Below the pieces are notes generated by a model. It was not told the DNA's origin. It made no database searches and saw only the letters and a list, made by a program, of their open reading frames with translations. The position numbers and the translations under genes were made by a program. A stretch of DNA of 64,000 nucleotides from Methylobacterium sp. WSM2598. GTDB lineage: Bacteria; Pseudomonadota; Alphaproteobacteria; Rhizobiales; Beijerinckiaceae. Location: the NCBI RefSeq assembly GCF_000379105.1, contig NZ_KB900609.1:2738674-2802673 (forward strand), written 5' to 3'. This document shows, piece after piece, positions 55,990 to 63,999 of this stretch (within the stretch, counting starts at the first letter, position 1; the number at the start of each line of letters is the position of its first letter).

Positions 55990-57285
55990 GTGGCAAAGGC
56001 GAAGCTCACCAAGCGTGTGGTCGATGACCTGAAGCCGGCAGATCGGCCCTTTGTGGTCTACGATACCGAGCTGACCGGCTTCGGTGTCCGCGTGGCGCCC
56101 TCAGGCAGCAAGACCTTCCTTATAGAGTACCGGCCCGGTGCCGGCGGCCGCGGAGTCCGCAGCGTGCGCCTGTCGCTCGGCCCGTATGGCGTGCTGACAC
56201 CCGAGGAAGCCCGCCGGCTTGCGCGCGAGAAGCTCGCGACTGCCCGCAGCGGCAAGGATCCTGCGGCCGAGCGCCGGGCAGCACGCGAGGCTTTGACGCT
56301 TTCTCACGTAGCTGAGCTGTGGCTCACGGAGGCCGTAGCGCCGAAGCTCGCGCGCAGCACCGCAGCGCTATATCGCATCTACGTCGACACGCACATCGCG
56401 CCCGTACTGGGCTCGCGCAAAGCGGCCGAGATTACATTTGCGGATGTGGACCGGCTCCACCGCAAGATCGGCCAGGGCGGCAAGGCCGTCACCGCCAACC
56501 GTGTCGTGGCAGCCCTCTCCAGCATTTTTTCATTCGCTGTCCGCCGTCAGTTCGTGCCCAAGGGGTTCGACCTGCCGACCCGCGGCATCTTGAAGTTCGG
56601 TGAGGAAGCCCGCGAGCGCTTCCTCAGCAGCGACGAGCTGCAACGCCTCGGCGCAGTGCTGCGTGAGGCCGAGACGATCGGCCTGCCCTGGAGCGCTGAC
56701 CCGAGTAAGCCTTTCTCCAAGCACCGGGCGATCGACGACCGCGCGCGGGCCGTCTACAGCCCGCATGTGACCGGCGCTGTGCGGCTGCTGCTGTTCACTG
56801 GCTGCCGACTCCGCGAGATCCTGCATCTCCGCTGGTCCGATATTGATTTCGAGCTTGGTATGTTGCTGCTGCCGACCTCAAAGACCGGACGGCGGGCGGT
56901 CGTGCTGAACGCCCCTGCCCTGTCGATTCTGCACAGCCTACCGCGCGCTTCAGCCTTCGTCATCGCTGGCACTGACCCCACCAAGCCTCGCGCCGACCTC
57001 GCGAAACCTTGGGCAGCGTTCACGCGTGTGGCCGGTCTGGCCGGCGTTCGACTCCACGACCTCCGCCATTCGTTCGCCAGCGTCGGTGCGGGCGGCGGCA
57101 TGGGCCTGCCGATCGTTGGCAAGCTGCTGGGCCACACGCAGTCCAGCACAACGGCTCGCTACGCACATTTAGACAGCGACCCGCTAAGAATTGCGTCACA
57201 ACGGATTGCCACAAGAATCGCGGCTGCACTTGATGGGCATGCTCCCGCAGAATATTTCTCTTTGCATAAGCGGTATACGGCTTGA
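55990..57285 (+). CDS. Tyrosine recombinase (island integrase, P4-like domain layout)
   Basis: A 431-residue tyrosine integrase. The N-terminal DUF4102-type DNA-binding domain (about 5-90) has 'AKLTKRVVDDLKPADRPFVV' and 'GFGVRVAPSGSKTFLIEYR'. The SAM-like core-binding domain follows (about 105-200), then the catalytic domain with Arg in 'FTGCRLREILHLRWSDID', Lys in 'LPTSKTGRRAVV', the H-x2-R box 'LHDLRHSFASVG', His in 'KLLGHTQSSTT' and Tyr in 'ARYAHLDSD'. All active residues are present. GTG 55990 has GGAGG five bases upstream; ATG 55966 is the alternative. It should act on the neighbouring tRNA-His site. Confidence 0.93.
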   Translation: MAKAKLTKRVVDDLKPADRPFVVYDTELTGFGVRVAPSGSKTFLIEYRPGAGGRGVRSVRLSLGPYGVLTPEEARRLAREKLATARSGKDPAAERRAAREALTLSHVAELWLTEAVAPKLARSTAALYRIYVDTHIAPVLGSRKAAEITFADVDRLHRKIGQGGKAVTANRVVAALSSIFSFAVRRQFVPKGFDLPTRGILKFGEEARERFLSSDELQRLGAVLREAETIGLPWSADPSKPFSKHRAIDDRARAVYSPHVTGAVRLLLFTGCRLREILHLRWSDIDFELGMLLLPTSKTGRRAVVLNAPALSILHSLPRASAFVIAGTDPTKPRADLAKPWAAFTRVAGLAGVRLHDLRHSFASVGAGGGMGLPIVGKLLGHTQSSTTARYAHLDSDPLRIASQRIATRIAAALDGHAPAEYFSLHKRYTA

Positions 57286-57309
57286 CAACCATTCTGTATC
57301 GTTTATATT
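57282..57309 (+). promoter_or_regulatory. Sigma70-type promoter at the integrase end
   Basis: A perfect -35 box TTGACA (57282-57287, overlapping the integrase stop TGA) is separated by 16 bases from TATATT (57304-57309). The region is AT-rich and reads toward the excisionase-like gene. The 220-bp leader to that gene contains no other gene. Confidence 0.6.
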
Positions 57310-57528
57310 GCTTGATGTTGGTTGCTGAAACTCTTAAGACTCTATCGCGCTACGCTGAAAAAGCGGAGGCCGAATTTGTAGAAGGCGGCCGAAGGCAGCC
57401 CGGACGTGCTATTCAGGGATTTCTCGCTGCGTCTCTGCGGTCAAACGAGCTTTATTGACCGGGGTGGTGCGCCCGTTTTCTTATCGATTATGTCTCGACT
57501 AGCGTCTCTCAGCAGAAAGGATGCAATC

Positions 57529-57762
57529 ATGTCGATTGTGAATGCCGTTGAAATTGCCTCCTCAGGTCGGCTGCTAAGGACGCCAGAAGCTGCAAGATAC
57601 CTTTCCGTTAGCGCAAATTACCTCGAAAAGCTGCGCGTCTATGGCACTGGTCCAACGTTCATCAAGCTCGGCCGCACTGTCCGGTACGAGCTGTCCGCCT
57701 TGGACAGCTGGCTAGCCTGCAGTCGGCGCCGATCTACGTCGGATACCGGAGTGCGCTCATGA
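57529..57762 (+). CDS. Excisionase-like helix-turn-helix protein
   Basis: A 77-residue AlpA/MerR-like winged-helix protein: 'GRLLRTPEAARYLSVSANYL' (helix-turn-helix), 'EKLRVYGTGPTFIKLGRTVR' (wing) and 'YELSALDSWLACSRRRST'. This is the standard small regulator or recombination directionality factor next to island integrases. ATG 57529 has AGAAAGG nine bases upstream; the open frame to 57406 is not needed. It probably controls excision or integrase expression. Confidence 0.8.
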   Translation: MSIVNAVEIASSGRLLRTPEAARYLSVSANYLEKLRVYGTGPTFIKLGRTVRYELSALDSWLACSRRRSTSDTGVRS

Positions 57763-57910
57763 TCTCTACGATTATAGAACCACTAAAAACGACCTCTGTC
57801 TGATGCTCTAGATGACCGATAAGTCTGTGCAAATTTTCTTAGTCGCACAAATCTGCTCAAGAAATTGCCAAAGCGGTAAAGATGCTCTATCTGTGAAAAG
57901 GAAATCGAAA

Positions 57911-58159
57911 ATGAAAAACCAGTCTGCGGACTATCTTCTCAAAATTAAAATCATAGAGATGATTGAAGAAACTCTATATTGTATGAGAAATTTGATGCAA
58001 ACCACCGGTAACAAGAATATTATTATGGAGCTTGTACTTGAACAGCAAGAATCATCTCTTGAAATACTAAAGCGTGATCTGAGACTTGCGAGCAATAATA
58101 TCTCTTCAGAAGATCATATTTCTTATGTAATCCTTGGTGATGCTATATTATACAAGTAA
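57911..58159 (+). CDS. AT-rich orphan hypothetical protein
   Basis: An 82-residue protein ('LLKIKIIEMIEETLYCMRNL', 'IMELVLEQQESSLEILKRDL') that is Ile/Leu/Glu/Lys-rich and helical. Base composition and codon use (many ATA, AAT, TTA-type codons) differ completely from the host and even from the rest of the island, indicating recent arrival from a low-GC source. ATG 57911 follows AAGGAAATCGAAA; the frame is open back to ATG 57812, which would add 33 residues. No domain recognised. Confidence 0.55.
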   Translation: MKNQSADYLLKIKIIEMIEETLYCMRNLMQTTGNKNIIMELVLEQQESSLEILKRDLRLASNNISSEDHISYVILGDAILYK

Positions 58160-58326
58160 AAGAATTCGATAGGGGATGCACTGCCATTTAAGCCGAGGCA
58201 ATGTGCAATAATTGCACATTGCCAACCAAGCGTATAGTATTTTTCCTGCGTAGAGCAAGGCTCTCTGCTGCATTGCGGTCGCCATATCCGTAGAGAACCG
58301 GTACTATCGATCAAAATGGTGGCAAG

Positions 58327-59121
58327 ATGAACGATAAACTCGTTACCAAGCCCTGTTTCAGTATAGTAAGCCCTCTGCCGCTGGCATATGGCGGCGTGAT
58401 GATCCATGAGCACGGCGAGATGCTATCGCTCACGGACATGTGGAGGGCGGCCGGGTCTCCATCAGATAGGCGGCCCTCCGAATGGCTCCGGTCAGTAGAT
58501 GCGCAGCGGTTCATCGACGCCCTCAACGTCGTGATCGATATGGGAAATACCCACATCGGGCTAGTGCGATCCCAGAAAGGCGGCCACGAGCAAGGGACGT
58601 GGGCGCACTGGCAAATTGCTATGGCCTACGCCAAATATCTCAGTGCCAACCTCCATATGTGGTGCAACACGGTCGTCCGGCGGCACATGGAGGCGATGCA
58701 CTCCCACATCGTCGATGTACCCCGGGCGAGCCCTATTCAATTCGACATGAGGGTGGTCGAGCGGCAGGCGGAGGAGGCAGCAGTTCGAGCAGTCAAGGAA
58801 ACGCTCCCGGGGCTGCTGCGCGAACTGCGGATCGAAGGGCCGTTCGCGACTGTCATAGGTGTGACCGCCGGAGATGTTCTCCGCATGGCTGGCTGTACGG
58901 ATCGCCAAGGGACTCGGGGCCTCGCCCGCCGGGTCTCAAACCGGCTTCGGCGTTTTCACGCCCAGCGCGGCATGCCGGTGAAAGTGGGCTCGCTCGGACC
59001 CTCATCTGCTTATGTGTTCGATTCGTTCGCCAGCCGGGAGTGGCTGGCGTCAGGTGGCAAGGCAATCATCGACTCGTGGGTCCGAGAGCGCCGTGGGGAC
59101 ACACAGCTACGCCTTATTTAG
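58327..59121 (+). CDS. KilA-N domain protein
   Basis: A 264-residue phage-type protein. The KilA-N DNA-binding domain covers about 25-125: 'MLSLTDMWRAAGSPSDRRPS', 'EWLRSVDAQRFIDALN', 'THIGLVRSQKGGHEQGTWAH' and 'WQIAMAYAKYLSANLHMWCN'. A C-terminal region (about 140-264) with 'GVTAGDVLRMAGCTDRQGTR' may be a second DNA-binding part. KilA-N proteins occur in phages and large DNA viruses, often as antirepressors or host-toxic regulators. The AT-rich region upstream probably holds its promoter. Confidence 0.82.
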   Translation: MNDKLVTKPCFSIVSPLPLAYGGVMIHEHGEMLSLTDMWRAAGSPSDRRPSEWLRSVDAQRFIDALNVVIDMGNTHIGLVRSQKGGHEQGTWAHWQIAMAYAKYLSANLHMWCNTVVRRHMEAMHSHIVDVPRASPIQFDMRVVERQAEEAAVRAVKETLPGLLRELRIEGPFATVIGVTAGDVLRMAGCTDRQGTRGLARRVSNRLRRFHAQRGMPVKVGSLGPSSAYVFDSFASREWLASGGKAIIDSWVRERRGDTQLRLI

Positions 59122-59297
59122 AGAACCTACCTAAACCGCCTTCGCTCCTGAAATTTTAACCACTTAGCGGGGGAGAAGGCGGGTTGTGTTAGGGGCTCTT
59201 TGTTCAGTGGCCAAGTTCACCGCCCTGCAGGCCACCCGGCAAATCCTGATAACTTCGACGCTGACATCCGTGCCCTGAGCGAATGGAGGGCCGCCGC

Positions 59298-59552
59298 ATG
59301 ACCGCAATCGTCATCCCCTTCCCGCGCACGCGGAACCGTGCCTTCGTGCGCAAGCACGCCTGGAATGCGGCCACTATGACCAGCAACAGGGCCGAGAACT
59401 ACCTCCGACGTCAGCTTATGACACAGCGGGAGACCATGGAGCGGCGGGGCATTGACCCGAATATTGTCGAGAACGAGGTGATCGCCCTTGAGCGGGCGAT
59501 CCGGAGCGAGCTCGTGGGCTTCGCGCCATGTCGGCCGGGGGGAGCCGCGTGA
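59298..59552 (+). CDS. DUF6074 family protein
   Basis: An 84-residue protein: 'TAIVIPFPRTRNRAFVRKHA' then 'AENYLRRQLMTQRETMERRG' and 'NEVIALERAIRSELVGF'. The short N-terminal strand with 'IPFPR' and the following helical segment match DUF6074, small proteins carried on alphaproteobacterial phages and islands. ATG 59298 is preceded by GGAGGGCCGCCGC. Its stop overlaps the GTG of the next gene (GTGA). Function unknown. Confidence 0.68.
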   Translation: MTAIVIPFPRTRNRAFVRKHAWNAATMTSNRAENYLRRQLMTQRETMERRGIDPNIVENEVIALERAIRSELVGFAPCRPGGAA

Positions 59553-60133
59553 GCGACAACGGGCACCTCACCGGTCACAAGGTGGACGCAACGGGCCGTT
59601 CCGCTGGCAAGCTGGCGAACAGCCGTTTCAAGAAATACGTCTCACCGCCCGCTCCCTTCGCCTGGATCACGGCCGAGATGATGGAGAGCCCGGCGTGGGC
59701 AGCTATGTCTGGTGCGGCGCTCAAGGCGCTGATGCGCATCGCGCACGAGCACGTCGGCCACAAGGGCCTCAAGAACGGCATGCTCCCCGTCACGCACCGG
59801 AACTTCACTGGCGTGGGACTCCACAAGGATAGCGTCCGGCCCGCGTTGATCGAGTTGGAGGTCCTGGGTTTCGTTCGCCGCACCAGCAACGGCCACCGGT
59901 CGTGGGGCGAGTACAAGGGCGCGCCCGCTACCTTTCGCTTGACCTACCTCGGCGACCACGAGGGATCGGCCCCGACGAACGAGTGGCGTCGGCACAAGAC
60001 CCTCGGGGACGCACGCGAGGCTGTTGCTCGGGCCAAGGAGGCCGACGAGAAGAAGCGCGCCAAGACGAAGTCGCCTCCGCCCGAGTCCCTTCCGACCGAT
60101 CCCAAGCCGCTCAGGACGGCGGTAAACAAATGA
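59549..60133 (+). CDS. Helix-turn-helix protein, phage replication/regulator-like
   Basis: A 194-residue protein. The region about 30-140 looks like a winged-helix domain of island replication proteins: 'PAPFAWITAEMMESPAWAAM', 'SGAALKALMRIAHEHVGHKG', 'LPVTHRNFTGVGLHKDSVRP', 'ALIELEVLGFVRRTSNGHR'. A Lys/Arg-rich tail follows. The GTG start (59549) overlaps the DUF6074 stop and has GGGGGAG upstream. Directly downstream are three copies of a 15-bp repeat, suggesting that it binds them as operator or replication sites; this is inference. Confidence 0.6.
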   Translation: MSDNGHLTGHKVDATGRSAGKLANSRFKKYVSPPAPFAWITAEMMESPAWAAMSGAALKALMRIAHEHVGHKGLKNGMLPVTHRNFTGVGLHKDSVRPALIELEVLGFVRRTSNGHRSWGEYKGAPATFRLTYLGDHEGSAPTNEWRRHKTLGDAREAVARAKEADEKKRAKTKSPPPESLPTDPKPLRTAVNK

Positions 60134-60154
60134 GGATCTGCGGATTTTAGCCTG

Positions 60155-60260
60155 CCCCGGAAACCGGAGTACTTCTACCCCGGAAACCGGAGTGCAATGG
60201 GCGGATTGCGGGCCTTCTTCCTGTAGCGGTCAAAGCGTTCCTCTACCCCGGAAACCGGAG
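60155..60260 (+). repeat. Three copies of a 15-bp near-palindromic repeat
   Basis: CCCCGGAAACCGGAG occurs identically at 60155-60169, 60178-60192 and 60246-60260 (23 and 68 bases apart). Each contains the interrupted CCGG-AAA-CCGG. Two copies are preceded by CTA (as CTACCCCGG). The last copy leads into TATATATATCT and GGGTGTATAGGGTGTATAGG. The cluster begins 21 bp after the helix-turn-helix gene and looks like operators or replication iterons. Confidence 0.8.
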
Positions 60261-61074
60261 CACTATATATATCTCGGGTGTATAGGGTGTATAGGGGTTG
60301 GAAGCACACCGGCGCAGCATCGGCTCTCACCGGCCGGACCGGGATCCCGTCCTCTTCCTTTCCTGCCGTCCGAACCGTCCGGGGCAGAATAAATCGGCGG
60401 CCCGGATAACCTGTGACGGGTTTCAGCTCATTCTCCTGGATCGGGATGCGCTGATTCCGGAAGCTACGGCCGATACCTTGCCCATCGGATTTCTGCTGTC
60501 TGCGGGCTCCCACGCTGGGCAGATCTGGATGGCCAGCTTGTCTCGCCTGCGGCCCCTCCGGCCAGCCCAGCCCCGAACGACCGCCACTGATCAACGTCGT
60601 GCTCGGAAAGGGCATCCTAGTGACCGGGCGGATCCGACCTCGCCAAGCGAGTATCGAGGCCGTAGCTTGTGAATTCATTCAAAGGCCGATGCGGACTCAG
60701 TCAAAGTGCTGCTGAGAACGCGACATGGCAGTTGCTGGCAACGTGCTCGAATTCGAAATCGGACAGCACAGCAATTCCGGGGCGACCGATGCGGCATTTT
60801 CCGGAAATGAAAATGTCGGCTGCGAGTGTCCTTTCACACATGCACGGGAGGCGCGCAATTCGGACCTCATCGCGAATTTCGGAGACGGATCGATTCCCCA
60901 GGGAAGTGGCAGCTCGAAAAATTGGGCGGCTCGCACGCGGGCGGGGCACAACTGTGCGCTAGCGAGCGGCACGCTTCGATCGCGGCGCCCCCCAGCCAGA
61001 TTCAACCCACAGGGCAGCAATCTCTTACGCATCACGTTCTGCGATAGAACAGCACTGACAAATAGATTTTTCAA
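60261..61074. other. Island segment without a recognisable gene
   Basis: About 800 bp. It opens with an AT-rich stretch and a direct repeat GGGTGTATA (60279-60298). Several open frames on both strands (for example 60725 onward on plus, 61074-60697 on minus) are of moderate length, but none has a protein-like pattern plus a ribosome site, and they overlap each other. It is probably non-coding or decayed island DNA. Confidence 0.4.
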
Positions 61075-61245
61075 ATGTCACTCCTCGTCGCGACCAGCGA
61101 CGGTGCCGTACGCGGCCGAGTCATTCGCTCCGGTGCAGCATCCGCGTTCGCCTGTGCGCCAGACGCTCACGCGATTGGGCGGTTCGCCGACGTCGATGGC
61201 GCCGTGCTGGCTATGTTCCGGCCGCGGGAGGCCATCGCCGCATGA
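61075..61245 (+). CDS. Possible small protein (56 aa)
   Basis: An open frame 'MSLLVATSDGAVRGRVIRSG' to 'AVLAMFRPREAIAA' that reads like protein and whose TGA overlaps the ATG of a following frame (ATGA), which recalls real coupled genes. No Shine-Dalgarno sequence is evident and no family is recognised. It may belong to the decayed recombinase region. Confidence 0.3.
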   Translation: MSLLVATSDGAVRGRVIRSGAASAFACAPDAHAIGRFADVDGAVLAMFRPREAIAA

Positions 61246-61439
61246 GAGCGCTCACGGCAGCCCATCTGAAGCGGATCCCGCCCCGTGACCACGCACCCTG
61301 GCTGCGGTCCCATCTGCGGCGCCACCAGGACGCGTTTGCGGCGCTCGACGGCGGTTCAGCAGACCCCATCGCGCGCGGGCTCAGCAGGCCCCGCTGCGCG
61401 GGCGCAAAACCTATTACGCCCGTTGCACCCGGAAGCTGA
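61242..61439 (+). CDS. Possible small basic protein, perhaps truncated
   Basis: Starts 'MRALTAAHLKRIPPRDHAPW' and overlaps the previous frame by four bases. The first 45 residues are protein-like and basic, but the end ('SRPRCAGAKPITPVAPGS') looks like shadow, whereas another frame reads 'GRKTYYARCTRKLMAIA', so a frameshift near 61390 is possible. Probably a remnant. Confidence 0.25.
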   Translation: MRALTAAHLKRIPPRDHAPWLRSHLRRHQDAFAALDGGSADPIARGLSRPRCAGAKPITPVAPGS

Positions 61440-61513
61440 TGGCCATCGCCAGGGCGGCTGACATATCGAGCCTCTCCTATCGCTGAGCGGCGTCGGGCAG
61501 CGCGACGCCTGTC

Positions 61514-61757
61514 GGCAAGCTCATGCACAACGTGCTCGGCGGTATGGTATAGTTCGAGCGGGAGATGATGCTGGAGGGCCGGCGCGAGGTTCATCGCCAA
61601 GGCGAAGGTTGCAGGCGTCTGTTAGGGCGGACTCCGCTCATCCACGATCCCGGCCGACCATGCGCGTGAGCAGCACGCTGCGGGCGTTGAGCCGTCTGCC
61701 ACCGCCAAGAAACTCGGGATCAGCCGCAAGTCAGTGCGCCGGGCGCTGAAGCCGTAG
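61514..61757 (+). pseudogene. Serine recombinase (resolvase/invertase) remnant 1
   Basis: The C-terminal part of a Hin/Tn3-type resolvase in broken form. 'GKLMHNVLGGMV' is followed by an in-frame TAG and then 'FEREMMLEGRRE', corresponding to the conserved 'QFEREMMLERQREG'; one frame over, 'FIAKAKVAG' continues it. The terminal helix-turn-helix 'PSATAKKLGISRKSVRRALK' ends at TAG 61755-61757. At least one nonsense and two frameshift changes, and no N-terminal catalytic domain (S, R-x3-R motifs) is seen. Confidence 0.75.
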
Positions 61758-62002
61758 CGTGCGGCGTAGCTCGGGACCTCCGCCCGCGTGGCGCAATCGA
61801 TCCGGGCATTAATTTCTTCCCGAATGCCCCCTCACCAGCCAGCCGAGCATCCCGCGCCGGCTTCTACTTGCGCGCCACGGAGAGCAGCGGGCCGAGTCAG
61901 ATACCGCTCCTATCCCGGCCCGGTGGCGACACCCCTGAGAGCGAGGACACGTGGGGTGCCGCGGCCCGAAACCTCGACATTGCTCAGGCGGTTCCAGTTC
62001 CA

Positions 62003-62145
62003 TCGGCGAAGGGCCGTAAGCCCACCGCGCGCCAGGCACCGAGATTAGGGGCTTGAGCGCTCAGGGTCTCAGAATATGCGCCATCGTCGCACAACTCGAC
62101 ATCGGCAAGGGTAGCGTGCACTGCGTTCTTCACGGCGCGGCGTGA
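62003..62145 (+). pseudogene. Serine recombinase remnant 2 (C-terminal helix-turn-helix)
   Basis: 'SAKGRKPTARQA' followed after a one-base shift by 'GLSAQGLRICAIVAQLDIGK' and 'GSVHCVLHGAA' ending at TGA 62143-62145. This is the usual resolvase tail (linker 'GRKPTA' plus helix-turn-helix). The catalytic domain is missing. It lies 250 bp from remnant 1 and is not identical to it, so two different recombinases decayed here. Confidence 0.6.
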
Positions 62146-62412
62146 GCCGACACAATCTGCCCTGATATCAGACAGCAGTACCGACACGGGACTCCTGGTG
62201 CTCGTTAGGAGCCCCTTCTTCGTTCGGATCAGCCACGGCCCCCTCCCGATAGAGGATCTAGCCCGAAGGGGTACGGCATCGGGATTAAGGAAGCCGCTGA
62301 TAGGAAACGGGACCGCGCATGCTGTCGAAAAAGCGGAAGCGTGAGATAAAAACTCTGAACATTTCTGCGTGTATTAGAGTTTGATCACAAGCTGGAGGGA
62401 GCATAGGCTTGC
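62146..62412. other. Short non-coding stretch between element remnants
   Basis: About 270 bp without a gene. It lies between the second recombinase tail and the IS3-type fragment; AT-richer near 62330-62400. Nothing identifiable as an IS end was found. Confidence 0.4.
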
Positions 62413-62601
62413 TTGATATTTCGCACGCTCAAGGAGAACCTGCTCTGGGTGGAGCGCTTCGACACGGTCGAGGATCTCCGCCGCGCGCTGCTGGCGTTCC
62501 GCGATGTCTATAACGAGACGTGGCTGATCGAGCGACATGGGTTCCGCCCACCGGCAGCCATTCGCGCCGTACAGCTTTCACCCGCGGCTCTGGCCGCGTA
62601 G
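62413..62601 (+). pseudogene. IS3-type transposase C-terminal fragment
   Basis: The last 62 codons of an IS3-family integrase-core transposase: 'FRTLKENLLWVERFDTVEDL', 'RRALLAFRDVYNETWLIERH', 'GFRPPAAIRA'. The catalytic DDE domain that should precede is absent; the match begins abruptly near 62410. The IS630 element starts 13 bp after the stop, and may have been inserted into the end of this older element. Confidence 0.82.
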
Positions 62602-62614
62602 GCTCCAGATCGGT

Positions 62615-63798
62615 GTCTCATACCGCCGCGCTTTGGCGTTGACTCGAACGTGAGTTGGTCGTGAGGCACGTGTGTGCTGGCCTGCTGCCTGTGCATCTGG
62701 AGGCTGCGATGGCACGACCGGGCCTGACGATCCGCACCGACCTCGCGAGCGCCGCCGCGTTGCGTCGCTTGGCCCGGCGTGAGCCCCGCCGCCGCACGAT
62801 GCAGCGCCTCCTGGCCGTGGCCAACGCGCTGGAAGGCATGAGCCGCGCCGAGGCGGCGCGGGCGGCCGGGATGGAGCGGCAGGCCCTGCGCGACGCGGTG
62901 ATCCGGTTCAATGCCGAGGGGCTGGCCGGGCTGGTGGATCGTCCGCACGGCCACAGGCGGGAGATCCTCAGCGAGGGCGAGCAGGCGGTGCTGGTGCAGC
63001 GCATCCTGGTCGGGCCGGATCCCGAGCAAGGGGAGCCGTCGAACTGAACGCTGCCGGACCTCTGCCGCTTCATCGAGGAGCGGTTCGACAAGACCATGTG
63101 CCCGCAATCCATGTCGCGGGTCGTGCGTCGGCTCGGGCTGTCGAAGCAGAAGGCCAGGCCCGTTCACCCGAAGCGGGACGCTCGTGCCGCTGCTGCTTTC
63201 GCCAAAAGGGGCTTCGCACGGCCCTAGCGGCGGCGGGCGACGCTCATCCGGACAAGACGACCGCGCTCTGGTTCATGGACGAGGCTCGTGTCGGCCAGAA
63301 GGGCCGGACCGGCCACCGCTGGTGGGTGCGCGGCCAACGTCCGCCAGGGCTGTGCGACAAGCGCTTCGCCTCGGCCTCCATCTTCGCGGCCGTCCGGCCC
63401 GCCACAGGCGAGGATTTCGCCCTCGTGTTGCCGCGCGTCTGCACTCAGGCCATGGACCGCTTCCTGGCCGATTTCGCGGCCAGCATCCCGGCCGACACCC
63501 ACGCTGTGATGGTGCTGGACGGCGCTGGCTGGCACGATCGCCGCTCGGTGACGATCCCGCCCAACCTCACCCTCGTGCCACTGCCGCCCTACAGCCCAGA
63601 GCTGAACCCGGTCGAGCGTGTCTGGCTCTACCTGCGCGAGCGCTCCCTCTCTCATCGGCTCCTGGCCGACTATGAGGCCGTCGTGGAGGCGTGTTGCCGG
63701 GCGTGGACCGCGCTCGCGGCAGAGACCGGCCGCATCAAGACCCTCTGCGCCTACCCGTACCTCAAACAGATCAGTTCATAAGCGCGGCGGTATCAGAC
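62615..63798 (+). mobile_element. IS630 family insertion sequence, degenerate
   Basis: Bounded by imperfect inverted repeats of 20 bases, left GTCTCATACCGCCGCGCTTT (62615-62634) and right GTCTGATACCGCCGCGCTTA read on the minus strand (63779-63798); only three positions differ. The transposase between them is broken by a stop and a frameshift. The TA target duplication typical of the family is not evident at the edges. Total length about 1.18 kb, normal for IS630. The right end overlaps the stop codon of the next gene. Confidence 0.85.
62709..63781 (+). pseudogene. IS630 transposase, one nonsense and one frameshift mutation
   Basis: The N-terminal helix-turn-helix part 'TMQRLLAVANALEGMSRAEA' and 'MERQALRDAVIRFNAEGLAG' runs to an in-frame TGA (63045-63047), where relatives have a Trp before 'TLPDLC'. 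It reads on through 'EERFDKTMCPQSMSRVVRRL' until about 63213, where the frame shifts; the catalytic core follows: Asp in 'ALWFMDEARVGQKGRTGHRW', Asp in 'VMVLDGAGWHDRRSV' and Glu in 'LPPYSPELNPVERVWLYLRE'. All three DDE residues survive, but the protein cannot be made from one frame. Confidence 0.87.
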
Positions 63799-63999
63799 GA
63801 TGCCGCTCTTCTCGTACGGCCAGGGCTTCCCGAGATGCTGGGCGACGCGAGCCGGATCGTTTCCGACTTCCTCGACTGCCTGCTCGATCTTCTCGGCAGG
63901 CTCCTGGAAGCGCAGGGCCCAGAACGCTCGCGTACCCGGAGCGTCCAGAAGCACGACCTCCGGATCACCAACACGCCGGCTGTGATTGGCGTCTGCCAT
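63793..63999 (-). CDS. DUF3606-like small protein, 3' end within the IS630 repeat
   Basis: A 68-residue protein ('RRVGDPEVVLLDAPGTRAFW', 'ALRFQEPAEKIEQAVEEVGN', 'DPARVAQHLGKPW'). The middle resembles DUF3606, short proteins of about 60 residues. Its stop codon (63793-63795) falls in the right inverted repeat of the IS630 element, so the natural C-terminus may have been replaced. The ATG at 63997-63999 is at the very edge of the window, so a longer start beyond cannot be excluded. Confidence 0.5.
   Translation of the reverse strand: MADANHSRRVGDPEVVLLDAPGTRAFWALRFQEPAEKIEQAVEEVGNDPARVAQHLGKPWPYEKSGIV

Noticed and set aside
57812..57910. Upstream extension of the AT-rich orphan gene
   Set aside because: No ribosome site before ATG 57812, whereas AAGGA precedes ATG 57911; kept as an alternative only.
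60697..61288. Overlapping frames on both strands in the island gap
   Set aside because: No ribosome sites, no domain pattern, and the two strands exclude each other; left as unassigned.
61809..62187. Minus-strand frames opposite the recombinase remnants
   Set aside because: The plus strand carries recognisable resolvase C-terminal motifs; the minus frames have none.
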